A model generated the notes under the pieces. That model saw nothing but the letters and a program-made list of their open reading frames with translations, did not search any database and was not told the DNA's origin. Below are positions 14,946 to 26,600 of a stretch of DNA of 64,000 bases, piece by piece. Origin of the DNA: Scatophagus argus (taxonomy: Eukaryota > Chordata > Actinopteri > Scatophagidae); assembly GCF_020382885.2 (NCBI RefSeq), contig NC_058499.1:7797872-7861871 (forward strand), in the 5' to 3' direction. The first letter of the stretch is position 1, and each line of letters opens with the position of its first letter. Both the position numbers and the translations under genes were made by a program.

Positions 14946-16962
14946 ATATCAGATCTAGGCTGGTAATTCATTTCTCACCCAGTCAGAGAAATGACGGTCA
15001 AAACCACAAAAGTTAAAGCCGTGTTCTAATTAACCAGACATAACCTTTAAACCATAACCTTCAATTCCATACAACGGAGAGGACTTTGAGTTTCTCCCTT
15101 TTTAAATGTGTGCTACACTACCGTTTACAGACGACATGCTGTATGTCACCTACTCTGACAGTGGTTCGCTTGGATCATTTTAATATTCCCATCTTTGAAT
15201 ACATGAAACGACATTTCTGCTGAACAAATGAAGTGAAACCTTGGTGAAATGAATCACCAAGAGGAAGCCTTTCAGGTTCAGGTCAGTTCCTCTAAGAAAT
15301 GATGTCATCAACATTACCACAAGTGACACAGAACAACTCCCTCTCTCTATGAGACACTTTGTCCCATCCTGCGGTTGGCGGATTTCACAATCCCTCAGAC
15401 GGCCGGTTACAGAAGGAGCGTTGATCTCTTCTTGCAGAATAGCCTGCGTGTTTCTCCAGCCCACAGAGCGAAATTAGTGGCATTTTCCCTCCAACACCCA
15501 AGCTTTTCCCATAGCCCCCACAGTCGAGCTGCCCGCCACTTGTTTTAGGTCAGCGGTGTGACTGACCGGTGCTCTCACAATAACTCCGGCCAACGTGTGT
15601 CGTGATAATCCCTTAGTTATGCAAATCTCCCCTGCCTGGTGCCGTTTGTGCTGAGGGTGAAAGTAAAGATGGCAGCACAATGTAGGTCACTATCTTGTCC
15701 CGATTGGTCAGCTGAGCCTGAAATGTCCTGTCAGTAGAGTTCCAGCAGCAAAGGAGCAGTGGCTCTCGGGGCTTAAGCAACATCCCCACGTACCAGAGTG
15801 CAGATATGACCTGAAGAGGCCACCAACGGGCACACCAGTCCAGGACGTGCTCACGTAAAGTGGCATCGCACATTTTGCCGCCTGTTTCTGAATTAATGCA
15901 AACTAGACATAAGGCAGGGATAGGGGGATATTGTTATCTTCTTAAACAGATTAACAATAGTCTGCCCGGAGTGAATAAACATCACTAGAAAGTGTGTCAG
16001 CCCTTTCAGACAATAAAGCAGGGGTCATTAGCACTGTATTAATTTGGCTATCTGAGCAGGCAGCGAAAGTGTGCAGCCGAGGCATGTGTGTGTTTGGGTG
16101 TGTGTATGAGTGAGAGTGTCTGGGGATGAGCTGGGGGGGGGTGTTGTTGCATGATGGTGAGGGTTTGTCCAACCCCCCCTTCCCCCTTGACTGTAGCTTT
16201 GACCAAGAGGAGACAGAGGGAGGAGGGAGGTGGAGGATGGGAGTAAGCTGAGGATTTGGGTGGGAATGTGGCTTTTTTTTCCTTCAGTAAAGAAACTGTT
16301 TGGCCTGTATAATAAATAGCATGAGATATAATTGGTGACACTCACAGGGCTATCTTAATCAGAGTGAGTCCGACGGAGGGAAATCAGAGTAAACAAACTG
16401 ACCGCTCAGTCAAAACAAGACAGAGTTGTGATATGAATATGAAGGGAATTAAAAATGTGGGGAGCAAAACCAGCTTAGAATCTGAGGGATTTCGTGTGAG
16501 AGGACAGTTATTTCATCAACACTGGAGGGAAAAAACAACAGTTTGACAGCTTACTGTAGGTCTATCTATCTATCTATACATACAGCGTGTGAGGTGAGCA
16601 TCATGAAGCACAAGACAGATCATATCACAGGTTCAGACTGTTGGCAAGTGATTTCTCTCAGCATCATTTAAGCAGCAGCCTGTGTGTCAAGCCTTGCACC
16701 TGCACCTGCTCTCCCTGATGGCCAAAAGCTACAGGCTAACAGGTCAGCGTGTATATGCAGAGAAGCAGCTTTGGGGGGAAAAAAACCACCAGCGAGTGTT
16801 TGCATCCGTACGAAAAGGCAGTAAGAGAGGACAGGGCTGCTCACACTGACAGCCGTACAGCATCCAACTCAACGCGCTGCTTCTCCCTCCACCAACTCCT
16901 GACAGAGAGCTGCTGGGAGCTACACGACACGTGTTTATCATGAATGGTCTAATTCCGCTCAC

Positions 16963-17138
16963 CTTATCTTGTCCGTCGGCGGTGCGAAACACGAAGCCTG
17001 TTCGGTGCCTTCAGTCCCCGTGCGACAGCGATGCCGTTCGCTGTGTTTGTTTACGCGGAGTCCCGTTCAGCGCGCAGCCTCTTGTACTTGCCTGCTCTGC
17101 TCCAGTCACTGGTCCTCTCCTCTCCCACCAGTTCACCG

Positions 17139-17176
<38 letters not shown>

Positions 17177-17300
17177 AGGCGGGGGCGCGCAGCATCACTC
17201 CGGGGCGTGTGCACGCCCACTGCGCGCACTGCAGCGCTGCTGCCGACGTACGGTGGCCTTGAGGCACTGATCCATCCATCCTGGTAAACTGTTTTCCAAA
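16963..17300 (-). promoter_or_regulatory. Candidate CpG-rich promoter and non-coding first exon (nrcam-like?)
   Basis: This is the most GC- and CpG-rich block of the left third, for example GGCGGGGGCGCGCAGC. Read on the minus strand it ends in GACAAGATAAG|GTGAGC, a near-consensus splice donor, with the last exon base at 16963. A (CA)n tract sits inside it. No ATG-initiated frame of note reaches the donor, so an exon here would be 5' untranslated. In mammals NRCAM lies beyond PNPLA8 on the same strand with its 5' end facing PNPLA8, which fits this position and strand. No NRCAM coding sequence is seen in the window, so the gene name is inference. Alternatives are a CpG island of another gene or a long non-coding RNA. 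Confidence 0.35.
17140..17176. repeat. (AC)n microsatellite inside the GC-rich block
   Basis: About 15 AC units followed by ATACACA. It falls within or just upstream of the proposed minus-strand first exon, where length variation could alter a 5' leader. Confidence 0.9.
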
Positions 17301-17304
17301 TAAA

Positions 17305-20300
17305 ACATGCTAATAGCACTTTAGTCCTCTACGGGCTCGGGCTCAGAGCCGCAGATGGGCAACAGCTGGACGAGTTTTTAGGCTAAAACAAGCCAAAAGT
17401 TGTCTTTTAATGCCCAGCAATGCTGTTATTTAACAGCAGGGTGCTGCTTTTTAATTTAGTTGTTGTATTATTAATATTGTTAAATGTAAGCAGCAGGAAG
17501 ATGCTGCAAGCAGGAATAATGTTTAACATTGAAATAATTCCAAGCATTAAAGTCTTGATAATCCTGTACATTTTCATTAATCGGGCTGGAAAATGACATG
17601 AAAACAAAACTCAGATAAAACATTAAATCCACAGACTGGATGGTCCAAACTGAGTGGTTTCACCTTCATTCCAGCTGTTCTGGGCCCTAATTGCTAAGAG
17701 CCATTTGCATGTCCTGCTCCACTCTTCCATTTTGTCCCGAGAGAAGGATTGCACTAATATTCATACAGTAGCCTGTGGGATCAACCGAGACTCTGCTGGA
17801 TGAGGTCATGTGACTTTAAAAGCGACATTTCCTTTCAGTTCAATCTGCCAGCCTGCCAACCAGCCATGTTCTCTCAGTGTATGTTACACACATGCATTAT
17901 CTCAGGCTTAGCAGTGGTAGCCATCTGCAGCCATAGAATCAAACACTGAGAGCAAGTGACGCAGTTAGATCTAGGATAAGCCTGGTTTGGTCCAGAATCC
18001 AGAGGTTGGTCGACTGAGATTAAGTAAAATTAGTTTGTGGCACAGTTTTGAAGATGAAAATGGGTTTATAGATTTATAATGGTTTGCAAATAAGCGGTTC
18101 ATTGTAAGAAGCCTAAAGATATTAACGCCTAATTTTTACCCCATCAGTCATTTACTTCTCTTCACTCTTCCTGTCTTCTTGATTTATTTTTAAATGGAAT
18201 TAATGCTTTGCATCACAGCGCAGAGTAAAACTTGACAGAAAACAGAGGAAGAGAGATACTGACCTGCAGCCAAGGTCATTTGCCAGGCGTAATCCCCCAG
18301 TGCCAAAAGCACCAGTTTCCCTCATCATGAAGTGAAGCCGACCAGGGGGATTCTTACCCACATATGCTGCTGGTTCCACACTGGGAAGTATTTTAATTGT
18401 CCTCCCCACTCATTTCAGACCGCCTCCGGATATGTCTGCACACCTCTCGAATCTCATCAGAAACATTCTTTTAATTTCCCCCTATGCATATTAACTGTAA
18501 AATACTCTGAGGGATTTTCATAAGTTCAGGGATACAGCACCATGGAGACCAAGTGTAGCACTTGTAAAGTTGCACAGTGAATCTTGTCAGGTTTTTTTGA
18601 ATTGAAATGCAAAAGCCCACCAGAGAGGACGCCCGTCTCTGCCTCACTGGTAACTCCAATTATCGTGCCTATTACTGCAGTTGATCCTTGAAGTCCTCTG
18701 CTCACTGAGATGCAAAGCTTCACACATGGCATGGCTATTGTGCAGGAAAGACAGAGTCTTCACTTGGCCTGTTTTCTTCACTGATTCAGTGTTGTTTTGT
18801 TTGATTCTTTTTCTGAACAAACTTTATAACAGATGCAGCACCAGCAAGCCAACCATGAAATGACCTGGCTCCCAGCAGAGGTGATGATTAACTAACAGAT
18901 TCATGGCTCACAGTCAGAACTTACATTACAACACAGCAGTCTGAAACAATAACACAGTCATGTTCACATTTTCACACTTTTTAAATGAGCCAGAAATTCA
19001 GAACACTGTTGATTATGAACAAAAAGAACTCTGTTTGAGCTGTATTTGCAATATTGTGTATCTCTTATCTCTCTTATGTAAAAGTTTCTGGATGTCAAAG
19101 AAAGCAAAGCACATTATTTATTATCTGTTCATCTGTCACCATTTGTTTTTGTATCACATGTTTATTTATTTATTTTCAAAAATTGCAATCATATTTTGGA
19201 ATTAAAGTCTTTATATCTCGTCAAAATATCTGCCGCTTGCTCCAAAACTAATTTAGTGCTAATGAGCTGGGTGTATTTGCTGCAGTCAAATGCGAGGGGT
19301 AATTGAGTAGCAGCCACCCTGAGGATAAACAGTTGTTACATAACAACAAAGACAGGAGAATGCAATACCTGCCAAAACCTCCTCGAGATCTGTTCCCCAC
19401 ATGGACCACAGAGACATGTTTGTATTCAGAGTCTGGAGGTTTGACCGAAGGTGCAAAAGAAATCAAATTACTGATGTGATCACTGCTGGGGGACAAGTTC
19501 ATGAGTCAGATCTGTTTACATCAGGGGAGGATGCGTTTCCTCTCTCTGTGTCTGCTGTGTAATTACATTATGACTGTTCTGTGCTGAGTGGGAGCAGCCT
19601 TTACTGGCATGACTTCCCTGAACACTGACCAGACGGGGGACATCTATGCTTCATGTGGATCCAAGGAAAAATGTATTTTCCATTGAGTTTGTGCATTTCT
19701 TTGAACAACAGTACTAAATTTACAGCTGAATCAGGTTATTTTTCACAATACTGTCATTTTTTAATCAATTAGCAATACTTTTATTGCCTTTTGCACCACC
19801 TCATCCATCATCACCGAAGAGCCTGCTGAATTATTGTCACATTGGTTTTTCTGCTGGCCGCTGTTACCATACCTGTGCATGCATGACACCTCAGTGAAGC
19901 TCTTAATTTAACCCTGAAAATGTGTTTTTAATGACTGCATTTCAGGGTTCAACCAATCCTCACTTCTGTGTCAGAACATGCTGTTGCACTGCAAGAAACT
20001 ACCGGACCACATGATCAAATAGAAAACATACAAGACCACTGTGAAAAGACAACATTAAACGATAAGTAGTCGGCTTCAGTGTCTGAGTAAAGGAAAACAG
20101 CGAGTATATGAAGACCTGCCTTGTGATTTAGAGATTGTAGACTCTCCAAAAACCCTCAAAAATGACATGCCGGGATCAGGTAATGCTTGTATTACTGGAA
20201 TGAGCATGTTTTATATTTATTATAATATTTCAGTTAAGAAGCACCTTCTGCTGGTTTTTGCAGGTCAGCTGATAGCCATGAAGGTTGCACCTTTCTAACC

Positions 20301-22940
20301 GAGGAGCTTTTAATTGATGTAATTCCATTCATTTTGTTAAATGGGTCGACTCAATAAATTCAATTCAACTGAACTCCTGATTTTTTTTCACTTCTTCTGA
20401 AAGGGTTTACAATAATGTCTGCATGTGATATGAGAAAAGGTCTGTTTCGATCTGCATGTGACATGATGAATACAACCTGAGCAAATAACATTTTATTCCC
20501 ATAATTTTTCTTTAATTCCCATAAAAATGGGAAAAAAAGTTTCCACACTGAATATTTCTTTGATTTTGCAGCCCTTTGCTGGACCCATCTCTCCTGGAAG
20601 TCAGTCCCAGGAGCCAGTAGGACTGATACTAAGTGGATCATCCTGATGAAATCAAGCACAAAGAATTGTAACTCATCCAGACCTCATTGGGTTATGGTCC
20701 AGAGAAAACCAGAGATTTCTCATCTGCTGCTTGTTTGATGCACTGAGCTGCCATGTCGGTAACTGACTGAGAGGAGAAATTTCTCCTCGGCTCTCTCTGG
20801 TGAAAATGTCCTGTCATGTGATGTCTTATTTTAAATTTGATAGACAAGAAGAAGGATTTTACTGAGGAACAGAAGTGCATGTTGAGTGTCTCTATCCCCA
20901 TCATCGGTTTCAGGAAAACAGGCAAGAGCTTCCCTTTCTGTTGCCTTACGAATGTGCGATGTACTGCAGGTTTCTTTAGTTCTGTATGCTTTACTGCAGA
21001 ACATCAAGTGCTAACCACATAATAATTTTCAAAGTACTGGACCTTGATTAACCAGTTAAATAAGAGATCAGGGCTTTTCATTAGGCAATGACAGGGTTAT
21101 TCTCAGTTATCTGTTATTCCTGCCTGCAATTCCAATTGATCTGGATCTCTCTCTAGACATGATTTTTACTGAGTGAGCAATCAAACCACAATCATCTTCA
21201 GATGACAGAGTTCAGTGTATGATGATGAGTGTGACGTTCAGAGTGAACATTTCCTTCTTCTTCAATGTCAATAATCTTGTATGCAAAGCCAGAGGTAGCA
21301 CTTTATCAGGTCCTCCATTTAGGTCTCTTTTTTGGACCGTCTCTGTAAAGCTGTTAAATTCTAGATACAACAATGTAAGTGCACAGCCTACATCCTGTAT
21401 TGACCTCGGCTGATGCAGTTTGTCGTTTCCTCTGCCTTCTGCGACCATCGCTGTGTTTTCATGCGTGTAAGCGGTTGGTGGAGAGCTGTGTCAGTGCGTG
21501 GTGTTTATGCTGGAGGGAAATGCGATCCATCACTGGAGCCGACGCTGGGGCTGTTACCCAGGTGCCTGAGCACAGCTTTGCAAAGTCATCTCATCTCGCC
21601 GTCCTCTCTTTTATGACACGCAGCTCTGGGAAAAGCTTTCAAATTACCTTCCCCTGAAAAATACGGCCTTACCTTTACAGACTTCGAAAAACTTTAAAGG
21701 AAAATATCCACAGGCAGTGGACACACATGGTGCCTGTTGTAACTTATGAATTTGAATTTGGTGCAAATTCAAATTCAAACCAAGCACGTTGGAAATTGAA
21801 CCAAGAAGGTGAGGGTGTATATCAGTCCAGATCTCTGTTGGCATAATGAAGCAGTTGTGATACATGTCAGCAACTTAATATCCGCATGTTCCCACTTCCT
21901 GAAATGATCCCCAGCAGCTTCCCTGAGATCACAATCAGCTAATCTTCATATAATTAGGAGGCAAGAAGGTTCAGTTGATGGTTTTTAATTACATACACTC
22001 TCAAAACATCTTTACACAGGACCAACAGGAGAACAGCGGAATTATATTAATCTGGGTAACATCTGTGCCCATTTTACCTCAGGTCTGGGAGTGACCGACA
22101 CATTGTCGTATCAGTTCTACAGTACATGACCAAGTTAGGCATGGAAAACAATATCCGGAGTGCAATTTTTAGCTCTACGTGTCCTGAAGATCATTTTCAG
22201 CCATGATAAATCAATACGCAGCAAGCTGTTTTAAACCAGTCCTTCTGCTAAAAGCTGCATGATTTTTTTTTTTTCAACAAACGTTGTAGTGCAGATGAGT
22301 GGGGACTGAAACACAGCACTTCAAGGTAGAAAGGGTGAAAGAAAGAGGCCTTTTGAGAAGAGGCATCAAAGGGAAAGAGAGCACACCGAAGACAAAGCAG
22401 AAAATGTGCGTAGCCTGTGGGGAATCCATAAAACCAAACAATCAAGCATATAATGATAAAAGAGTTTGAAACAAGTGAACTTAAAATACTCTGAGGCCAA
22501 AAGAATAAACAAAAGTTTCGTTCATATGACGGCGATGCTACATTTGGATACTAATACATCTTTTATTAATATTTAACCATTATAGGTAGTTTCAAATGAA
22601 ATATCTTGAGTTCTTTCTTCTTCTTTTTTTGCTAGATACTGACTTATCTTTGTGTGTAAAATCTTAAACATAACATGCATTTACCTACAACATATGCAAT
22701 ACTGTAATGCTTGACGTGGGCCCTTGTACCAGTCTCGCTACAATCAGTATACGATTACACATTTGACCAGTAGCTGCTTTGTAAAATGTGCACATTTGTA
22801 CTTGCATTAGATGCTCAAATTGACCTTGATCAGACCATAAAATAAGAAATTAAAAATATTTTTTCTCTGTAGTTTGTTTAAGTGACTGTTAGTAAAACAG
22901 TCTGGAAAAACTGTTTCTGGCTACTGTAGAACTTTACAGT
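17305..22940. other. Intergenic stretch upstream of the candidate first exon
   Basis: No coding sequence is recognised. It is moderately AT-rich with scattered short frames on both strands. Around 17.68-17.80 kb the unique sequence is dense in transcription-factor-like words, including CCTAATTGC, the octamer ATTTGCAT and AATATTCAT. This may be a conserved element, but that needs comparison with other fish. A perfect 13-bp inverted repeat sits at 21748. Confidence 0.5.
21748..21776. repeat. Perfect 13-bp inverted repeat with 3-nt loop
   Basis: GAATTTGAATTTG, then GTG, then CAAATTCAAATTC. Both arms match completely. No gene or recognisable transposon end adjoins it. Confidence 0.8.
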
Positions 22941-22949
22941 ATTCGTTTT

Positions 22950-23275
22950 TTAAAGGAATAGTTGGAAATACCCCTGTTTGCCATCTCGATAAAAGTAAGA
23001 TGAGAAGGTTGATAGCCTCTCATATCTGGACAGTTAAATATGTAATTAGCAGTTAGCTTAGCTTAGCACAAATTCCGGAAATGGAAAGCAGTTAGGCAGG
23101 TAGACTTTGTTACATTTGGACAGAACCAGGCTAGCTGCTTCCACACATTTCTAGTTTTTATGCTAAGCTAAGCTAAACTAAGCTAACTAGCGGTAACTTC
23201 ATACTTAACATATATCGTCAATCTAACAATCTAACAAATAATCACATTTCCCAAAATGTTTATCTACTCCTTTAA
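22950..23275. mobile_element. Fold-back MITE-like non-autonomous element
   Basis: The element begins TTAAAGGAATAGTTGGAAAT and ends CTACTCCTTTAA, giving terminal inverted repeats. Both arms carry the same internal blocks in opposite orientation. The left arm has GTTAGCTTAGCTTAGCA and the right arm TGCTAAGCTAAGCTAAAC. AGCTAGCCTGG-type sequence and the flanking arms also pair. It codes for nothing. I recognise it as a shortened copy of a widespread teleost fold-back element. It lies about 340 bp downstream of the pnpla8 stop codon and may touch its 3' untranslated region. Confidence 0.8.
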
Positions 23276-23613
23276 CTATACAAATTTGCTATCGAAGCTG
23301 ACAATAAATCCTTATTTAGGAGAACTTCTAAATCCACAGGTTATTTAAACACATCTTTGCTGACCACAGAAACAATGTGCTACGTCGAGTACTGCCACAG
23401 ACAATAACAACCAGGTGCAAGTGTGAATTATGGGTCAAGAGGAAAGTAGGGCCTGGCATGTTGGATACATTATTTACTCATGTGTTTACACAGTGTTCCT
23501 TGGGGCTACCGGTCAATAAATCACACACTAATCATGAAAAACGTGACATATTCTGGGCGACGCAGTAAAAAGGGAAAAGTTTCCATGTGAGGTAAAGGTG
23601 GCTCGTGTTGGAT

Positions 23614-26600
23614 CTAAAGTTTAGAGGAGTGAAAGGACAGACCATTATACATGTCAGCCCTGAGCCCGGCCCACTCGGCCATCCTCTGGACGGAGCTTTT
23701 CTCTCGGGTAAGGATGCGAGTGACCTTCTTCAGCTTCTCCTCGTTCCTCTCCAGATAACGGATACCCTCTGCCTGCAGCAAGTTGAGCTTCTCTTGCCGG
23801 CTCTCGTCCATGGAGATGTCTTCCCTAATGTAGGGGTTGAAGCGGAAATAAGTGTTGGGAGGGAGGAAGGCATCGAGCATGGCGTGAACCTCTGGAGGGG
23901 AGAAGAGAAGTGAAAGTGAGGCTGCGTCAAAAAACAAACATGACATTTTACACATACAGTGCGCAGCAAAATCATAAACACACAATTAACTTCCTAATAG
24001 CATCAACATGTGCAAACATTCAAATGTTGTGTTAAATGTGAGAAGGGCGCCCAAAGCCAAAATTTGTCCATCAGTGCTGTGACAGCTTGTTACAGAGTAA
24101 ACATGGCAGACTGTGTGAGGTAATACAGAGTGAAAATGTCTGGCATGTCTGTCATGGCTGTTTTCAAATGTCACAAGTCTGAGAGGTTTAAAATCAACAA
24201 TATACAAATGCATACAAACAGGCAGCGGGTAGGAGGAACAGGATAAATATGCCTGAAGGATCTAAAAAGGTGAGGGCGGTTGTTTCTGCATGTGTTCCCA
24301 CAGTGGTTCAGCAGTTCAGAGTCCCGACATGGATTGTACTAAAAACAAGCTGCCTTCGAGGCCGTGGGGCAAAACTAAACAAGAAGTAATTTATCTAAAA
24401 GGTTATCTGGAGACTTTCATTGACTTTTATTTCTTGTATTTTTCTATAACCAGTCAATGTACTGCATTACATTATCGCATTTCGAAAAGTCAAACAGCAA
24501 AAGTGAGATGAGTGCAAATACAAACTTCCTTCAATGAGACACATCTGCAGTTACGCAAAATCATTCCATCACGGACTTGAGTTTTTACTCGCTAACTTCT
24601 GGGTTTACATCAACAGGTACTGCAAAATAATAATACAAGCACCTGAGAATTGTGTCAGTTCAGGGTAAAATTATTGTATATTAAAAGCAAACGTACCCAT
24701 AACTGAGTTTACAGCAGGTGTGAGTCTGTGCCAAAAACCTGAGCTGTGGTTAATCCGGTAGTGCATTCGTACATCTATAGGTTCACCAAGCTGACCATCT
24801 GACCATGTGCTTCGACTACACGCCAGGACTACAGGACACTTTTAGCATCCTAGCATGCAAGCAAACTGCTGACAGGTTAACATTCCTGAAAGATTATGAA
24901 AGTTTATGAGTACACATCTGTCTCACTGGATTGAAAACTCTTTAACAACAGAGAATAATCAGGCTGTTTTTTAAATTTTTCAGATTTAAAAAAATCTGAA
25001 ACTATCATTTTTTCAACAACTTATTGTAAAATTGCAAAACAGCTGAACTACAAAACAAATATAGACTGATGATTATTGTACGCCTGGCAACAGTGATTTT
25101 AAAAGCCATGTCCATTGATGCAGAACTGCACAGAAGATGGCATGGAACACTCTACACAGCAAATACATAAGATAGAAATTTGCATCAGCATTTATTTCTG
25201 TTGTCTGTAGGTAGTGACATTAAAACGTCAACATCTGCAGGTCTAAACTGCAACTCCACCTTATGGAGAACATAACTAGTAGCCTGCTAGACATGAATGA
25301 GTGAATTTGTGAGTACAAGCCAGCTCCATTAGGAACTCTGTTTACTTCTAAAACCCCATAAGATCAGCCTTATCTGTCCACAACAACAAACTGAGGCACT
25401 ACTGATAAACTGAAGACAAAGTAGGAGGCTTGTGAACAGCGGAACAGGAGGGAAGCTTTTGAAAAAGATTTGAAAAAGAAAATCTGTGATAAACACTCTT
25501 GCTAATCTCCAGTTTCCAAATAACAAAGCCCGTTGGAGAGCTGGAGGGGGCGCTTAATCCAAAATACAGGAGGAACAAGTGCAGAGACGCATCTAGGTCA
25601 CACACTGCACCACAGCAGCAGCAACAGGGAGGGGGGCCGAGCCAAATCTAGGCTCAGCAGAGGTGCCCACATCCAGAGGTGATAGGGAGGCAGAAGAGTT
25701 TGCCACTACACAGGGCCAAAATGGGACGTATCCAGAAAAAAAGTCAACCTGCACTGCAGCATTTTCCGTGCAGGCGACATAAAAACCTAATTCCTTCCCC
25801 ACAGAAATGACACAGAAACAGAGGCTATAACTCATTCCAGTCTTTGCGCATTCTGATTCTAGTGTGTATACATTTAGCCTCCAGTGTAGACAAAATAACA
25901 CAACAGCTAACTAAATCAACATTATAAACAATGTCAATGCATTGTGACTGGATCTGTTTCAACCCTTCCATCCATCCACATCCTGTCGGGCTCATTCCTG
26001 TTGGTGAGTTTCATCTTTTGACCAGTGTTCCCTGTTTGCTGATGCAGCCCGTCAGCTTTTGGCATATGATGTCATGGTTTTTGGGAACGTTTTCCCTGAA
26101 TGGACAAAATTAATCAGACACTCTTGACACTGTGCCAGTGGTCTTGTGTTGTGCTTTGGAAGCTCCCATATGAAATGCTGAGTGCCAGACTTCTTTTATA
26201 GTTAATCAAATCAAATAAATCACATTCAACCAATTCTTGCACCAGTGTTAATATTCAGAATTAAAAGGGGAATTCTGATTTTTAGTACTGCATTTCCGCC
26301 ATAAAGAAGGGGAGGCCAATAACTGAAGAGTGAATTTATTAAAACAATGGTCAAAATTAAAGAGGCGGAGGCTGAGATATCCTGAATTTTAGTTTCTAGT
26401 AAGGGTCACCTTGATGGATAGTGTGCATACACACACTGAATTTGTGTCCAAACACCTTTCAAACTCCACAACCCCAGCCTGTAACAGAATAAATCTGTAA
26501 ATCCGAGATTTTTTCCAGAGGTTAACAAGCTCTCTTCAGAGCAACAGAAGACATGATACAACTAATTTAGTCATTTTTCAAGAGTTGTTAACATTATTTT

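Larger units (their letters stand above)
1..16950. other. Long non-coding stretch, possibly intron 1 of an nrcam-like gene
   Basis: No open reading frame here resembles a known protein. The longest are antisense to each other or run through simple repeats. The stretch holds AT-rich unique sequence, (TG)n and (CT)n microsatellites, a poly(T) run near 10058, and fragments of dispersed fish repeats near 3.9, 13.0 and 14.7 kb. If the GC-rich block at 16.96-17.3 kb is a minus-strand first exon, this stretch would be the 3' part of its first intron. Conserved regulatory elements may be present but cannot be shown from one sequence. Confidence 0.5.
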
